Positions 1-8,827 are shown, counted from the stretch's first letter. The stretch: DNA of 64,000 nt from Amycolatopsis sacchari (GCF_900114035.1 NZ_FORP01000011.1:1-64000); one strand, 5' to 3'. Translations and numbers: made by a program. The notes: generated by a model not told the origin, from the sequence alone.

Positions 1-863
1 ACCACCTCGTCGTGCAGGCTCTCGTGCACATACAACCGCTTCAACGCCGCACACGTCTGCCCGGTGTTGATGAACGCACCCCAAAACAGATCCTCGGCGA
101 TCGCCGCGGGATCGGCGTCCGGCAGCACGATACCCGGGTCGTTACCCCCGAGTTCGAGCGTCAACCGCGGCAGGTTCCCCGCGCTGGCGGCCACGATCGC
201 CCGCCCGGTACGGGTGGAGCCGGTGAACATCAACTTCCCGAACCCGGGTTCGGCCACCACCGCCGCCCCCAACTCCCGGCCACCCGAGAGCACCGTCAAC
301 ACCCCCTCCGGCAGCACCCGCCCGACAATCTCCCCCAACGCGAGCACCGACAACGGGGTGTACTCCGAGGGCTTGAGCACCACCGTGTTGCCCATCCGCA
401 ACGCCCCCGCCAACTGCCAGCACGCGATCAACGCCGGCCAGTTCCACGGCCCGATCGCCCCCACCACCCCCACCGCCCGATACCGCAACACCGCCGACTC
501 CCCCACCTGCTCCGGCTCCAACGGGATATCCGCCGCCGCCCGCAACCACGCCGCCACACCACCCGCCTCAAACCGGCTCCCCGGCCCGTTCAACGGCTTA
601 CCCTGCTCCCGCGAAATCAACTCCGCCAACGCAGCCGACGCACCCTCCACCGCATCCGCCGCCACACGCAACAAACGGGACCGCTCCTCATGCCCCAGCG
701 CCTCCCACCCCGGCTGCGCCACCCGCGCCGCCGACACAGCACGACTCAAATCCTCCGCAGTGCGATCCGGCGCGTAACCGAGCACCTCACCCGTCGCCGG
801 ATCCCTTACCTCGAAGCCCTCTCGCGCGGCAACCGCGGCCAGCAATTCGTCGTAAGTCTGCAT
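1..863 (-). CDS. NAD(P)-dependent aldehyde dehydrogenase (C-terminus outside window)
   Basis: This gene encodes an aldehyde dehydrogenase that would oxidise an aldehyde to the carboxylic acid. About 287 N-terminal residues are visible and the rest runs off the left edge. Family motifs seen are the cofactor-site FTGSTRTGR, the ELGGND segment carrying the general-base Glu, and NTGQTCAALKR with the nucleophilic Cys near residue 271. Upstream of the ATG at 863 is GAGAGGA, a short-spaced ribosome site. The gene is the last of a co-directional run below the copper amine oxidase, 26 bp after an SDR. By context it probably removes the aldehyde released by amine oxidation, for example phenylacetaldehyde-type products. 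The family is certain; the substrate is inferred. Confidence 0.93.
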   Translation of the reverse strand, partial: MQTYDELLAAVAAREGFEVRDPATGEVLGYAPDRTAEDLSRAVSAARVAQPGWEALGHEERSRLLRVAADAVEGASAALAELISREQGKPLNGPGSRFEAGGVAAWLRAAADIPLEPEQVGESAVLRYRAVGVVGAIGPWNWPALIACWQLAGALRMGNTVVLKPSEYTPLSVLALGEIVGRVLPEGVLTVLSGGRELGAAVVAEPGFGKLMFTGSTRTGRAIVAASAGNLPRLTLELGGNDPGIVLPDADPAAIAEDLFWGAFINTGQTCAALKRLYVHESLHDEV

Positions 864-889
864 GTCCTCTCTCTTTCTGCATGAGCGGC

Positions 890-1624
890 TCAGGCCGGAA
901 AGGCCGACCGCGCCGAGTAGCCGAAGTCGGCCGTCAGGCTCGCGCCGGAGATCCCGGCGGCCAGTGGTGACGCCAGGAACAGCACGTGCGCGGCGATGTC
1001 CTCCGGCCGGTGCACGGGAAAGCCGTCGAACCCGCCCAGGTCGGCCCGGCTCATGGGAGTGTCCACAACGGACGGACAGAGTGCGTTCACCCGAACCGCT
1101 CCCGCCGTTTCGACGGACAACGCGCGGGCGAGCTGCACCACCGCGGCCTTGGACGCGCAGTACGGCACCATGCCCGGCGCGGCGACCAGCGCCGAGTCGC
1201 TGGCCAGCACCACCGCGGCACCCCGGCCGGAGGCGCGCAGTGCGGGCAGGGCGTGCTTGAGGGTGAGGAACGCGCCCAGCACGTTCACCGCGAACACGGC
1301 CTGCCAGTCCGCGAGCCCCACCGATTCCAGCGGTTCCCCCACCGGACCGGAAATCCCGGCACACGTGACGACGACGTCGATACCGCCGAACCGGTCGAGC
1401 GCCGTGCCCACAGCCGAGCGCACGGACTCCTCGTCGGTGACGTCGGTCCGGATCGCCAGCGCGGGCGGTCCCAACTTTTCCGCGGTACGTTCGACCGCCG
1501 GGCCGTCGCGATCGAGCAGCACCGGCCTGCCGCCGTGTTCCGCCACCGCCGCCGCGACCGCGGCACCGATGCCGCTCGCCGCTCCCGTCACGAGCACCAC
1601 CGCGTCGTCGAGACCGAGGTTCAT
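890..1624 (-). CDS. SDR family oxidoreductase
   Basis: A 244-residue classical short-chain dehydrogenase/reductase. The N-terminal TGAASGIG nucleotide-binding motif, a NVLGA segment and the YCASK catalytic Tyr/Lys are all visible, so it should be an active NAD(P)-dependent enzyme. Its ATG overlaps the TGA of the upstream SDR (ATGA at 1621-1624), which implies translational coupling. It sits between another SDR and the aldehyde dehydrogenase in the amine oxidase operon. In enterobacterial monoamine regulons an SDR (MoaE) accompanies MoaF and TynA, so one of the two SDRs here may be the counterpart. I cannot tell which, and the substrate is unknown. Confidence 0.9.
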   Translation of the reverse strand: MNLGLDDAVVLVTGAASGIGAAVAAAVAEHGGRPVLLDRDGPAVERTAEKLGPPALAIRTDVTDEESVRSAVGTALDRFGGIDVVVTCAGISGPVGEPLESVGLADWQAVFAVNVLGAFLTLKHALPALRASGRGAAVVLASDSALVAAPGMVPYCASKAAVVQLARALSVETAGAVRVNALCPSVVDTPMSRADLGGFDGFPVHRPEDIAAHVLFLASPLAAGISGASLTADFGYSARSAFPA

Positions 1625-2397
1625 GTGAACGCCAGGGTCGGGACGTCGACGACGTGCGCGCCGCCGTCCACGACGAGTGTCGCGCCGTGGACGTAAGCCG
1701 CGTCGGAGCCCAGCAGGAACGCGACCACGCCCGCGATCTCCGCGGCCTCCGCGGGACGGCCCAGCGGCACGTCCTTCGTCACGGTGGCGTAAGCGGATTC
1801 GACGTCGGCCGCGCCTCCTTCACGCACGAGGACCGCCATCTCCTCATCGGCCATCGGGGTCCGCACCCAGCCGGGGCACACCGCGTTGGCCCGCACACCG
1901 CGGCGGCCGTAGTCCCGCGCGATCGAGCGCATGAGTCCCAGCAGCGCGTGCTTGCCGACCGTGTACCCGGCCGTCTCCGGAGCCGCACGCAGGCCCGACA
2001 GCGACGACACGATCACCACGCTGCCACCGGACGCCGCGAGCAGTGGCAGCGACTCCCGCACGGTCACGAACGCCGTCGTCAGGTTCGCGTGGAGGCTCGC
2101 CTGCCACGCCTCGTCGCTCGTGTTCTCCACCTTGTCGTAGCCGTGCCCGCCCGCGTTCGCGACCACGCCGTCGAGCGAGCCGTACCGCTCGCGCACGGTT
2201 TCGACCAGTTTCCGCATCGCAGAGCCATTTCCGGCGTCCGCGGGGATCGCGGTGATGCGCTGGTGCGCCGCCGCGACCGCCTCCAGCGGTTCCCGGCGGC
2301 GACCCGAGATGACGACGTCGCCGCCGTCGTCCGCGAGGCGGGCCGCGACGGCGGCACCGATGCCGGTGCCGCCGCCGGTGACGAGGTACGTGCTCAC
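1621..2397 (-). CDS. SDR family oxidoreductase
   Basis: A 258-residue short-chain dehydrogenase with TGGGTGIG near the N-terminus, VANAG for the NNAG motif, and the YTVGK catalytic pair, ending in VVDGG as FabG-like SDRs do. The reading frame is open far upstream, but the real start is the GTG at 2397: it overlaps the permease stop (GTGA at 2394-2397) and places the Rossmann motif at residue 7 (VSTYLVTGGG). It lies in the monoamine operon between the APC permease and a second SDR. It probably oxidises or reduces an alcohol/aldehyde intermediate; the substrate is not evident. Confidence 0.9.
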   Translation of the reverse strand: MSTYLVTGGGTGIGAAVAARLADDGGDVVISGRRREPLEAVAAAHQRITAIPADAGNGSAMRKLVETVRERYGSLDGVVANAGGHGYDKVENTSDEAWQASLHANLTTAFVTVRESLPLLAASGGSVVIVSSLSGLRAAPETAGYTVGKHALLGLMRSIARDYGRRGVRANAVCPGWVRTPMADEEMAVLVREGGAADVESAYATVTKDVPLGRPAEAAEIAGVVAFLLGSDAAYVHGATLVVDGGAHVVDVPTLAFT

Positions 2398-3854
2398 TGC
2401 GGTGTCCTTTCCGCCGCCCGCTGCGCGACCCGGTCGAGGTCCTGCTCGAGCGAGTCCCAGATGTGCTTCTTCGCCGACCGGAACACGGCCGCCACGACGA
2501 CCGCGAGCACCGCGGCGACCGGCAGCAGCCAGGGCAGCAGCGTGATCACCGGGCTGTCGCTGCCCGCGAGCTGCGGGAAGTTCACGAACGCCAGCACCGT
2601 CACCGTCCACAAGCCGATGCCGCCGAGCAGCGGCAGGAGGAACGTCTTGCCCCACCGGGCGTCCCGCACCCGCCGGAAGTGCACGACGATGGCGGTGGCG
2701 GCGATCGCCTGCAGCACGATGATGCCGAGGGTGCCGATACCGGTGAACGCGGCGACCAGTGAGGTCACCGGGTTCGCGCCCGCCACGGCGTACGCCATGG
2801 CGATCACGGTCGCCAGCACGAGCTGGACCGTCGACGCGACCACGGGTGAGCCGTTCTTGCGCCGGGTGTGCGACAGCGGCTTCGGCAGCACGCCGACGCG
2901 GCCGAGCGCGTACAGGTACCGGGACGCGGAGTTGTGCAGCGCCAGCAACGCGGCGAACAGGCTCACCACCAGCAGGAGCCGCATGACGTCCGTGAGCGCG
3001 GTGCCGAGGTACTCCGCGGACACCGAGAACACCAGGTCACCGGTGGCCAGGTGGTCGGCCGCCGCCGCACCCGCGTTCCGCACTCCGAGCGCCGAGACGA
3101 TCGCCCAGGTGGTCACCGCCGCGAAGATCCCGATGAACACGATCGCCACGTACGTCGCGCGGGGGATCGTGCGTTTCGGGTCGCGTGCCTCCTCGCCGAA
3201 CAACCCGGTCGCTTCGAACCCGACAAAGGCGTTGGCGGCGAAGAGGAGTCCCAGGCCGACCGAACCGGTGGCGAACACCTCGGGCCGGAACACGTCGAAC
3301 GAGAACCCGGTGCGGAAGAGGATGACGACGTCGAGCACGAGCAGGATCGACACCTCGCACACGAGCGCGACCCCGAGCACCTTCGCCGAGAAATCGATGC
3401 CCGCCCTGGTCAGCAGCCACACGCCGGCGACCGACACCAGGCTCCAGATCCACCACGGCACGTTCAGCCCGAACACGCTGTCGAAGACCGCGGAGGTGAA
3501 GAACCCGCTCGTGCCGACCGCCCCGGCGACGAAGCAGTTGTAGCCGACGACCGCGACGAAGGCCGCGACGAGCCCGGCGGTGCGGCCGAGCCCGCGCACC
3601 ACGTAGGCGTAGAAACCCCCGGCGTTGACCAGTTTCTTCGCCATCTGCGCGTAACCGACCGCGAAGAGCAGGAAAACCACGGTCGCGATGAGGAACATGA
3701 CGGGGGTACCGCCGCCGGTGCCGACCGCGATGCCGATCCCGCCGATGACGATGATGCCGGTGAGCGGGGCCACGGCGGCGAGCACGAGGAAGACGATCCC
3801 GCTGACCCCGAGGTGCCCGCGAAGGCTGGTTTCGTTACCGGACAACGGAATCAC
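2394..3854 (-). CDS. APC family amino acid/amine permease
   Basis: A 486-residue polytopic membrane protein of the amino acid-polyamine-organocation superfamily. About twelve hydrophobic segments are evident. The first carries the glycine-rich GIIVIGGIGIAVGTGG unwound-helix region, and FEATGLFGEEARDPKRTIPRA is the characteristic APC loop after TM6. The start is taken as the GTG at 3854, which overlaps the moaF-like stop (GTGA at 3851-3854); an upstream in-frame extension is poorly hydrophobic and lies inside moaF. Its place beside a copper amine oxidase suggests import of a primary amine such as tyramine or phenethylamine (inference). Confidence 0.92.
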   Translation of the reverse strand: MIPLSGNETSLRGHLGVSGIVFLVLAAVAPLTGIIVIGGIGIAVGTGGGTPVMFLIATVVFLLFAVGYAQMAKKLVNAGGFYAYVVRGLGRTAGLVAAFVAVVGYNCFVAGAVGTSGFFTSAVFDSVFGLNVPWWIWSLVSVAGVWLLTRAGIDFSAKVLGVALVCEVSILLVLDVVILFRTGFSFDVFRPEVFATGSVGLGLLFAANAFVGFEATGLFGEEARDPKRTIPRATYVAIVFIGIFAAVTTWAIVSALGVRNAGAAAADHLATGDLVFSVSAEYLGTALTDVMRLLLVVSLFAALLALHNSASRYLYALGRVGVLPKPLSHTRRKNGSPVVASTVQLVLATVIAMAYAVAGANPVTSLVAAFTGIGTLGIIVLQAIAATAIVVHFRRVRDARWGKTFLLPLLGGIGLWTVTVLAFVNFPQLAGSDSPVITLLPWLLPVAAVLAVVVAAVFRSAKKHIWDSLEQDLDRVAQRAAERTPQ

Positions 3855-4630
3855 TCCTCGAAGGCGGAGCAGTCGGTCCTGTTGACGATCTCGGCCCCCG
3901 CCCCGACCGGGAAGTTCACCAGCGAGGAGGTGTCGAAGCCGTCGTTGCCGAAGATCTTGCCGTCGGTGTGCAGGGCTTCGAGGTCGATGAGGATGACCCC
4001 GAGGGTCGGCACGATCTTTTCCCGCCACACGAACAAGGTCAGCTTGTCGCGGACGGCGATGTGGTGGCAGGCGTCGGTGTCGGCGAGCCCCTGCTCGACG
4101 CCGCGGAGGCAGTGCCAGGTGTAGCGCCCGGGCGAGAGGTAGATGTGCTCGTAGACCTCGTTCGGCGAGTAGGTGTAGCGGTTGCGCAGGCCGACCAGCT
4201 CGCGGGTCGGCGCGTGCCGGGCCGCCGTGGAGCCGTCGATCGCGCCGTGCCTGATCCGCGCGGTGACACCGGTCGGCTCCTCACCGCGCTGCACCCGGGT
4301 GTACGCCGACTCGGCACGTGCCTCGGGGCCGGGCAGCCTGCCCTCGATGAGGGTGACGAGGCCGGCGTCGGTGTCGAGCACGAACGTCGTCGAGACCTCC
4401 CCGGCAACACCGTCCACAAGGTACAGACCGTCGCGGATCGACGTGACCCGCACCGGAACGTCCTCGTGCTCACCCCACGAAGCGACACCGTCGTTGATCG
4501 AAAGAGCACGCGGCCCGTCGAGGTCGAGCGCGAAACGCGTCCCGGAAAGATCCTTGACCGGTTCGAGCAGGTCGGCGTCCGGCGCGAAACCTTCGCCGAG
4601 GGCGCCGACCGGGATGAAAGCTTCGCCCAT
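3851..4630 (-). CDS. moaF: MoaF family protein of a monoamine regulon
   Basis: A 259-residue soluble protein that I recognise as the MoaF family, whose founding member lies in the enterobacterial monoamine (tyramine) regulon with TynA. It looks like two repeated calycin-like beta modules. The second half contains the conserved-looking region YTYSPNEVYEHIYLSPGRYTWHCLRG and a late hydrophobic patch LTLFVWREKIVPTLGVIL. Despite the old name 'molybdenum cofactor biosynthesis F', no cofactor role is established. A strong GGAGGAGA ribosome site precedes the ATG at 4630. It is separated from tynA by 100 bp holding a terminator-like hairpin, and its stop overlaps the permease start. It may bind the amine or aldehyde (inference). 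Confidence 0.85.
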   Translation of the reverse strand: MGEAFIPVGALGEGFAPDADLLEPVKDLSGTRFALDLDGPRALSINDGVASWGEHEDVPVRVTSIRDGLYLVDGVAGEVSTTFVLDTDAGLVTLIEGRLPGPEARAESAYTRVQRGEEPTGVTARIRHGAIDGSTAARHAPTRELVGLRNRYTYSPNEVYEHIYLSPGRYTWHCLRGVEQGLADTDACHHIAVRDKLTLFVWREKIVPTLGVILIDLEALHTDGKIFGNDGFDTSSLVNFPVGAGAEIVNRTDCSAFEE

Positions 4631-4670
4631 TTCTCCTCCACGTCGAGGGGGTTCTTTCGGAAAACCCTAG

Positions 4671-4719
4671 GGACTTGCGGCGAAAAACACCTAGGACGAG
4701 CGCGCACGGCGCTTGTCCT
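4671..4719 (-). terminator. Intrinsic terminator-like hairpin after tynA
   Basis: The arms at 4693-4703 and 4709-4719 form an 11-bp stem with one mismatch around a 5-nt loop. Read on the minus strand, the hairpin begins 11 nt after the amine oxidase stop and is followed by AGGTGTTTTTC. It may end or attenuate transcription between tynA and the moaF-permease-SDR genes. Confidence 0.65.
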
Positions 4720-4730
4720 CCCGTGGCGAT

Positions 4731-6608
4731 TCAGTGGCAGGAATGCGCTGACCGGTTCGGCGGGACGTCGAGCGTGGGGTTGCGGTCGAAGAAACCGACC
4801 GGTTTGAGCTTGAAACCGGTGTAGTCGACCGGCATGATCGGCCAGTCCTCCGGACGCGGGAAATGTGTGAGCCCGAAGGTGTGCCAGACGACGATTTCCT
4901 GCCCGTCGATGTCGCGATCGGCTGCGGCGTACGCGGGCAACCCGGCGCCGCCCGGATGCTGGTTGACGAGATCTCCCGCCGCGTACCGCTCGGCCGGGTC
5001 GTAACGGGTGACCCACAGGTGTTTCGTCGCGAAGGTGGCGCGGCGGGAAATGGAGGAATCCGGATCGGCGAGCAATTCCGGATTGCCTTCGGGAACCAGC
5101 GCGTAGGCCACGGGATCACCGAGCCGGTTGCGGGAACGGGGGTTCGTGATGTGCCAAACCCTGCCGACGCGGTTGTCGGCGAGGCGTTGCGCCTGCGATT
5201 CGGTGCGCAGTGGCGTGCGGCGCTGGGTGAAAGCGTTGCCGCGCGGGTTGTCCGGTCCCGCGGGGACGCGCTGGACCTCGACCTCCTCGACGAGGTTGGT
5301 GGGCCCGTCCACGGCCATGTGGAGGCGCGCGTTGAACAGGTGCTGGTGGTAGGGCGCGCCGAGGCCGGGCGCGAGTTCGGAGGCGTAGGCGTAGCCCTTG
5401 CCGGGGTGCGCGGAGGTGAACACGACCCCGGTGGCCTTGGCTTCACATTCGATGGTGCCGTCGAGGTAGAGGTACCAGTAGAAGCCGTAGTCGTAGTTTC
5501 CGATGGTGGTGAAGAAGGAGATCACCATGCGGCGCTGGCGGCGGGTCTCGGCCGAACCCGCCCAGAGATCGGTGTGCTTCCAGAGGATCCCGTAGTCCTC
5601 CTCGTGCAGGCAGATGGCGTTGTGCAGCACGCGGGGATGACCGAACTCGTCGGCCACGACGGCGTCGAGGTAGGTGATCTCGCCGAGGCAGTCGCAGCCG
5701 AGTTCGAGTGCGTTGGCGTAGCGGCCGATGAGGTACTCGCCGGTGTCGAAGTAGTTCTGCCACGACCGGACGGGCGAAGGATCGGCGTAGGGCACGACCA
5801 TCTCGGAGATCGACGCGCGCCGCACGACGGGCCGGTCGCGGTCGCCGTCCCGGAAGGAGATGTCGTGCAGGACAAGGCCTTCGCGGACGTCGAAACCGAT
5901 GCGCAGCGACCAGTTCTCCCACCGCAGCAGGTGGTCCTCCAGCGTGAAACTGGGTCCCTCGGGCTGGGTGATCACGATGGGTTTCTGGGTCGTCCTCAGT
6001 GGACCGGTGACGGCGGGGTCGTCGAAGTTGCCGGATTCGGCGGGCACCGGCACGGCGCCGAGGTCGATGACCTGGTCCACGGTCTTGTTCAGCACGTCCA
6101 CGTAGGCGACCAGCCCGTCCACCGGGTGCGCCCACGCGTGGTCGCGCGGGTGTTCCTGCACGAACGCCAGACCGCGCAGGATCCGCCGCCCGGTCTCCTC
6201 GGGGTACTCGAACACCCCGGCCGACAGCGGCGCGACCCGCACCTTCGCCACGTCGAGCCCGCGTGCCGCCAGCGCGGCCAGCCACCGCTCGTCGGCGGCC
6301 AGCACCTCCTCGACCAGCGCGAACTCCTCGTCCAGCACCGGCAGCTGCCCGTCGACGGCGGGGTCGAGCTTGCGTTCCTCGGACACTGTCCCGGCGGCGA
6401 GCGACACCAGCACGTCCCGGCCGCCGGGGTCCGCCAGGTCGTGCAGGAGGACGCGGACGGTCCGTTCGGGCGCGGCGTCTTCGAGGCCCAGGTAGGCCAC
6501 CCGCGCGCTCTCGGGCAGCAGGCCCGCGTCGGCGAGCACGTGCCGGACGCGGGTGATCTCGTCGGCGGTGAGGGGCGAAAGCGGATGCGGGGGTGGTGCG
6601 GCGGGCAT
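4731..6608 (-). CDS. tynA: Copper-containing primary-amine oxidase (TPQ enzyme)
   Basis: A 625-residue copper amine oxidase that would convert a primary amine, O2 and water to aldehyde, ammonia and H2O2. The NYDY motif is present and its first Tyr (about residue 372) is the expected precursor of the self-generated TPQ cofactor. Upstream, FDTGEYLIG carries the catalytic-base Asp. [12 protein letters not shown] supplies the His-x-His copper ligands, and [16 protein letters not shown] supplies the third. Length matches bacterial members of about 620-650 residues, with no signal peptide, like the Arthrobacter phenethylamine and histamine oxidases. The gene is divergent from a TetR regulator and followed by moaF, a permease, SDRs and an aldehyde dehydrogenase, giving a complete monoamine-to-acid route. 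Confidence 0.95.
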   Translation of the reverse strand: MPAAPPPHPLSPLTADEITRVRHVLADAGLLPESARVAYLGLEDAAPERTVRVLLHDLADPGGRDVLVSLAAGTVSEERKLDPAVDGQLPVLDEEFALVEEVLAADERWLAALAARGLDVAKVRVAPLSAGVFEYPEETGRRILRGLAFVQEHPRDHAWAHPVDGLVAYVDVLNKTVDQVIDLGAVPVPAESGNFDDPAVTGPLRTTQKPIVITQPEGPSFTLEDHLLRWENWSLRIGFDVREGLVLHDISFRDGDRDRPVVRRASISEMVVPYADPSPVRSWQNYFDTGEYLIGRYANALELGCDCLGEITYLDAVVADEFGHPRVLHNAICLHEEDYGILWKHTDLWAGSAETRRQRRMVISFFTTIGNYDYGFYWYLYLDGTIECEAKATGVVFTSAHPGKGYAYASELAPGLGAPYHQHLFNARLHMAVDGPTNLVEEVEVQRVPAGPDNPRGNAFTQRRTPLRTESQAQRLADNRVGRVWHITNPRSRNRLGDPVAYALVPEGNPELLADPDSSISRRATFATKHLWVTRYDPAERYAAGDLVNQHPGGAGLPAYAAADRDIDGQEIVVWHTFGLTHFPRPEDWPIMPVDYTGFKLKPVGFFDRNPTLDVPPNRSAHSCH

Positions 6609-6696
6609 CGGCGACCTCCGTTTTTCTCCACGTGTAGACGAAAGGATGCGTCACCGCAGCGGGAAACGCAAGGGCCGACCGATTACGGTGGGAGCC
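6609..6696. promoter_or_regulatory. Divergent tynA / TetR promoter region
   Basis: This 88-bp gap separates the starts of tynA (minus) and the TetR regulator (plus), so both promoters and the operator should lie here. The segment around 6627-6640 is AT-richer than its surroundings, but I see no clean palindrome and call no -10 or -35 box. Confidence 0.5.
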
Positions 6697-7287
6697 GTGC
6701 CGAAGCAGGTTGACCACGACCGCCGCCGTGCCGAGATCGCCGAGGCGACGTGGCGGCTGATAGCCGAACGGGGCATCGACGGGACGACGATGCGGGCGAT
6801 CTCGGCCGCGCTCGGCATGGCCCACGGCGCGCTCAAGCACTACTTCCCGGACAAGAACTCGATCATCCGGACGGCGTTCACGCACGTCTTCGACAGCACG
6901 AACACGCGCATCCGGGAACGGCTCGGCGACGCGACCGGTTTGGCGGCGCTGCGCATCTTCTGCCTCGAAGCCGTCCCGGTCGAGGAGGTGACGATCCTCG
7001 AAGCCAGGGTCGTGCTCCCGTTCTGGCAACGCGCACTGGCCGACGCCGAGCTGGAGTCCGTCTTCGTCGACGCGATGTCCGTCTGGCGCGAGCAGATCCT
7101 CCGCTTCCTGCGCCAAGGCCGCGCGGACGGCTCGGTCCGCACGATGACGGACGACGAGGTCGTCACGGAGCAGCTGCTCGCCCTCCTCAACGGCGCCCAG
7201 GTGCTCGGCACCCTCACCCCCCGCGCGGCGACGCCGAAGCGGCAGCACCAGATGATCGACGCCTTCCTGGACGGCCTCCGCCGCTGA
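6697..7287 (+). CDS. TetR/AcrR family regulator of the amine oxidase operon
   Basis: A 196-residue TetR repressor. The N-terminal helix-turn-helix reads GTTMRAISAALGMAHGALKHYFPDKNSIIRTAF, of the BetI-like type. The C-terminal half is a helical ligand-binding domain with a typical WRxxxxxFLRQG element. An open frame extends upstream, but the GTG at 6697 (preceded by GTGGGAG) places the first helix properly; a GTG at 6688 is an alternative. It is divergent from tynA across 88 bp, so it most likely represses the amine oxidase operon and responds to the amine or the aldehyde (inference). Confidence 0.88.
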   Translation: MPKQVDHDRRRAEIAEATWRLIAERGIDGTTMRAISAALGMAHGALKHYFPDKNSIIRTAFTHVFDSTNTRIRERLGDATGLAALRIFCLEAVPVEEVTILEARVVLPFWQRALADAELESVFVDAMSVWREQILRFLRQGRADGSVRTMTDDEVVTEQLLALLNGAQVLGTLTPRAATPKRQHQMIDAFLDGLRR

Positions 7288-7358
7288 CGGCGCGGGTCGG
7301 CCGGTTCAGGACGAGCCAAAGCCGATGGCCCGTGGAAGGCACCCTCCGCCGCTGGACC

Positions 7359-7799
7359 TCACGCGCCGCCGCGCCTCCGGTTCGCCACGGCGGGAGGGAC
7401 CGGCGTGTCCTCGTCGTAGGTGGCTTGGGCCTCGTGGATCCGGTCGGTGTGCCGGTCGACCCACGCGACCAGGCCGACCAGGTGCGTCGCCAGATCGGCG
7501 CCCAGCGCGGTCAGTGAATAGGTGACCTGGATCGGCACGGTCGGGGTCACCGCGCGGTCGACGAGCCCGTCCCGGGTAAGCGCTTTCAGGGTCTGGGAAA
7601 GCATTTTCTCGCTGATGCCCCCGATGGCGGACGCGAGTTCCGAGAAGCGGTGCGGCCGGTTCGCCAGCAGGCCCACGACCAAGGTCGCCCACCGGCTGGT
7701 GATGTCGTCGAAGATCGGCCGGACCGGGCAGTCCGCAGCGAAGACGTCCCGCGAGTGCACCGGCCGTCCGCCGACGAGGATCTCTGGTCGCTGTCCCAC
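7359..7799 (-). CDS. HxlR family transcriptional regulator
   Basis: A 146-residue winged-helix protein of the HxlR/DUF24 family. The diagnostic sequence runs from CPVRPIFDDITSRWATLVVGLL through RFSELASAIGGISEKMLSQTLKALTRDGLVDR to VTYSLTALG. The Cys near residue 24 is in the position that senses electrophiles or oxidants in several family members. The start is a GTG at 7799. It is divergent from an SDR gene across a 99-bp gap that contains a good palindrome, so it probably controls itself and that SDR. Reactive carbonyl or quinone sensing is typical for the family but not shown here. Confidence 0.92.
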   Translation of the reverse strand: MGQRPEILVGGRPVHSRDVFAADCPVRPIFDDITSRWATLVVGLLANRPHRFSELASAIGGISEKMLSQTLKALTRDGLVDRAVTPTVPIQVTYSLTALGADLATHLVGLVAWVDRHTDRIHEAQATYDEDTPVPPAVANRRRGGA

Positions 7800-7814
7800 G
7801 AACGGAGCTTACCT

Positions 7815-7830
7815 GTAGGTATGTACTTAC
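7815..7830. promoter_or_regulatory. Candidate HxlR operator
   Basis: GTAGGTA at 7815-7821 and TACTTAC at 7824-7830 form an inverted repeat with a 2-bp spacer and one mismatched pair. It lies 15 bp upstream of the HxlR start in the divergent gap. A second element, GGCTAGC repeated at 7835-7841 and 7847-7853 (12-bp period), lies just beyond it toward the SDR. Confidence 0.6.
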
Positions 7831-7898
7831 GAATGGCTAGCCACCTGGCTAGCGTCGCCTCCGTTGGTGATCAACTGCCGCGAACGAGGAGCGCACTG

Positions 7899-8648
7899 AT
7901 GATCGATCTACACGGGCGTACCGCTCTGGTGACCGGAGGCGCCAAAGGCATCGGCCGCGGCATTTCCGTGGCGCTCGCCGCGGAAGGCGCCGCGGTCGCG
8001 GTCAACTACGCCACGGACCCGCAGGCCGCCGAACGGACCGTCGCCGAGATCGTCGGCCACGGCGGCAGGGCCGTGGCCCTGGCCGGGGATGTCGGCAGCC
8101 CCGCCGACGTCGAGCGGCTCTTCGACCAGGCCGGTGCCGCTCTCGGTCCGGTCGACACCCTGGTGAACAACGCCGCCCGTTACTCCTTCCAGCCGCTGGA
8201 AGAAATCACGCCGGACGAGTTCGAGCGGCAGTACCGGACGAACGTGCTCGGCGTGTTCCTCACCTGCCAGGCCTTCGTGCGGCAGGTGCCCGTGGCCGGT
8301 GGGTCGATCGTGAACATCTCGACCTCGGGCATCGCGAGCAACACGCCCGGCTCGGCCCTCCACACCTCGACCAAGGGCGCTGTGACCACGCTGACCCGGG
8401 TGCTGGCCAACGAGCTCGGCCCGCGGCACATCCGGGTCAACGCCGTCGCGGCCGGTGCCACCGACACCGAGGGCGCCCGGAACCTCGGGCTCATCAACGA
8501 CGAGAACGTCGCACGGGCCGTCGCAGCCACGCCGCTGGGCCGGCTCGGGCAGCCCCGTGACATCGGCCGCGTGGTCGCTTTCCTCGCTTCCGCCGAGGCC
8601 GCCTGGATCACCGGCGACGTCCTCTTCGCCTCGGGCGGCCTGCGCTGA
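7899..8648 (+). CDS. SDR family protein with catalytic Tyr replaced by His
   Basis: A 249-residue FabG-like [16 protein letters not shown] (an NADP-type second-strand pocket), NNAAR and NISTSG are present, and the protein ends in a normal VLFASGG. The catalytic YxxxK motif reads HTSTK: codon 155 is CAC (His) where Tyr is expected, while Lys159 is kept. The ATG at 7899 has GAGGAG upstream. It is divergent from HxlR, an arrangement common for stress-induced oxidoreductases. The Tyr-to-His change would impair standard SDR chemistry, so it may have altered or no activity. The frame is otherwise intact, and decayed gene fragments lie immediately downstream. Confidence 0.9.
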   Translation: MIDLHGRTALVTGGAKGIGRGISVALAAEGAAVAVNYATDPQAAERTVAEIVGHGGRAVALAGDVGSPADVERLFDQAGAALGPVDTLVNNAARYSFQPLEEITPDEFERQYRTNVLGVFLTCQAFVRQVPVAGGSIVNISTSGIASNTPGSALHTSTKGAVTTLTRVLANELGPRHIRVNAVAAGATDTEGARNLGLINDENVARAVAATPLGRLGQPRDIGRVVAFLASAEAAWITGDVLFASGGLR

Positions 8649-8651
8649 GCC

Positions 8652-8811
8652 TCAGGACCACCGAAGAAATCCACTCACCGCCGGACTTGATCACGTCCTT
8701 GGCGCGGTCCACGAGCGTGCGGAAGCCGTCCGGGGGAGATCCTCCCGATGTCCCCGGTGCGCAACCAGCCGTCGTGGAACGTCTCCGGATCGACAACCCG
8801 CCCCAGGCGAG
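8652..8811 (-). pseudogene. Acyl-CoA synthetase (AMP-forming) fragment
   Basis: Two minus-strand frames together show the C-terminal signature of AMP-dependent acyl-CoA ligases. One frame reads [22 protein letters not shown] and the next reads [23 protein letters not shown], so a frameshift near 8740 separates them. These are the A5-A8-type motifs of fatty-acyl/cyclohexanecarboxyl-CoA ligases. Both ends are missing. It is clearly a remnant of about 50 codons and cannot be functional. Confidence 0.8.
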
Positions 8812-8827
8812 TAGGAGGTAGCGGTGA

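Noticed and set aside
12-884. Long open frames antisense to the aldehyde dehydrogenase
   Set aside because: They are Arg/Pro/His-rich shadows produced by GC-rich codon bias; the dehydrogenase motifs on the minus strand explain the region.
1654-3543. Open frame of 629 codons on the plus strand
   Set aside because: It lies antisense to an SDR and an APC permease with clear motifs; its composition is that of a shadow frame.
4660-4697. Two CCTAGG hexamers upstream of moaF
   Set aside because: They are short and not arranged as an operator with clear symmetry; one lies in the terminator flank.
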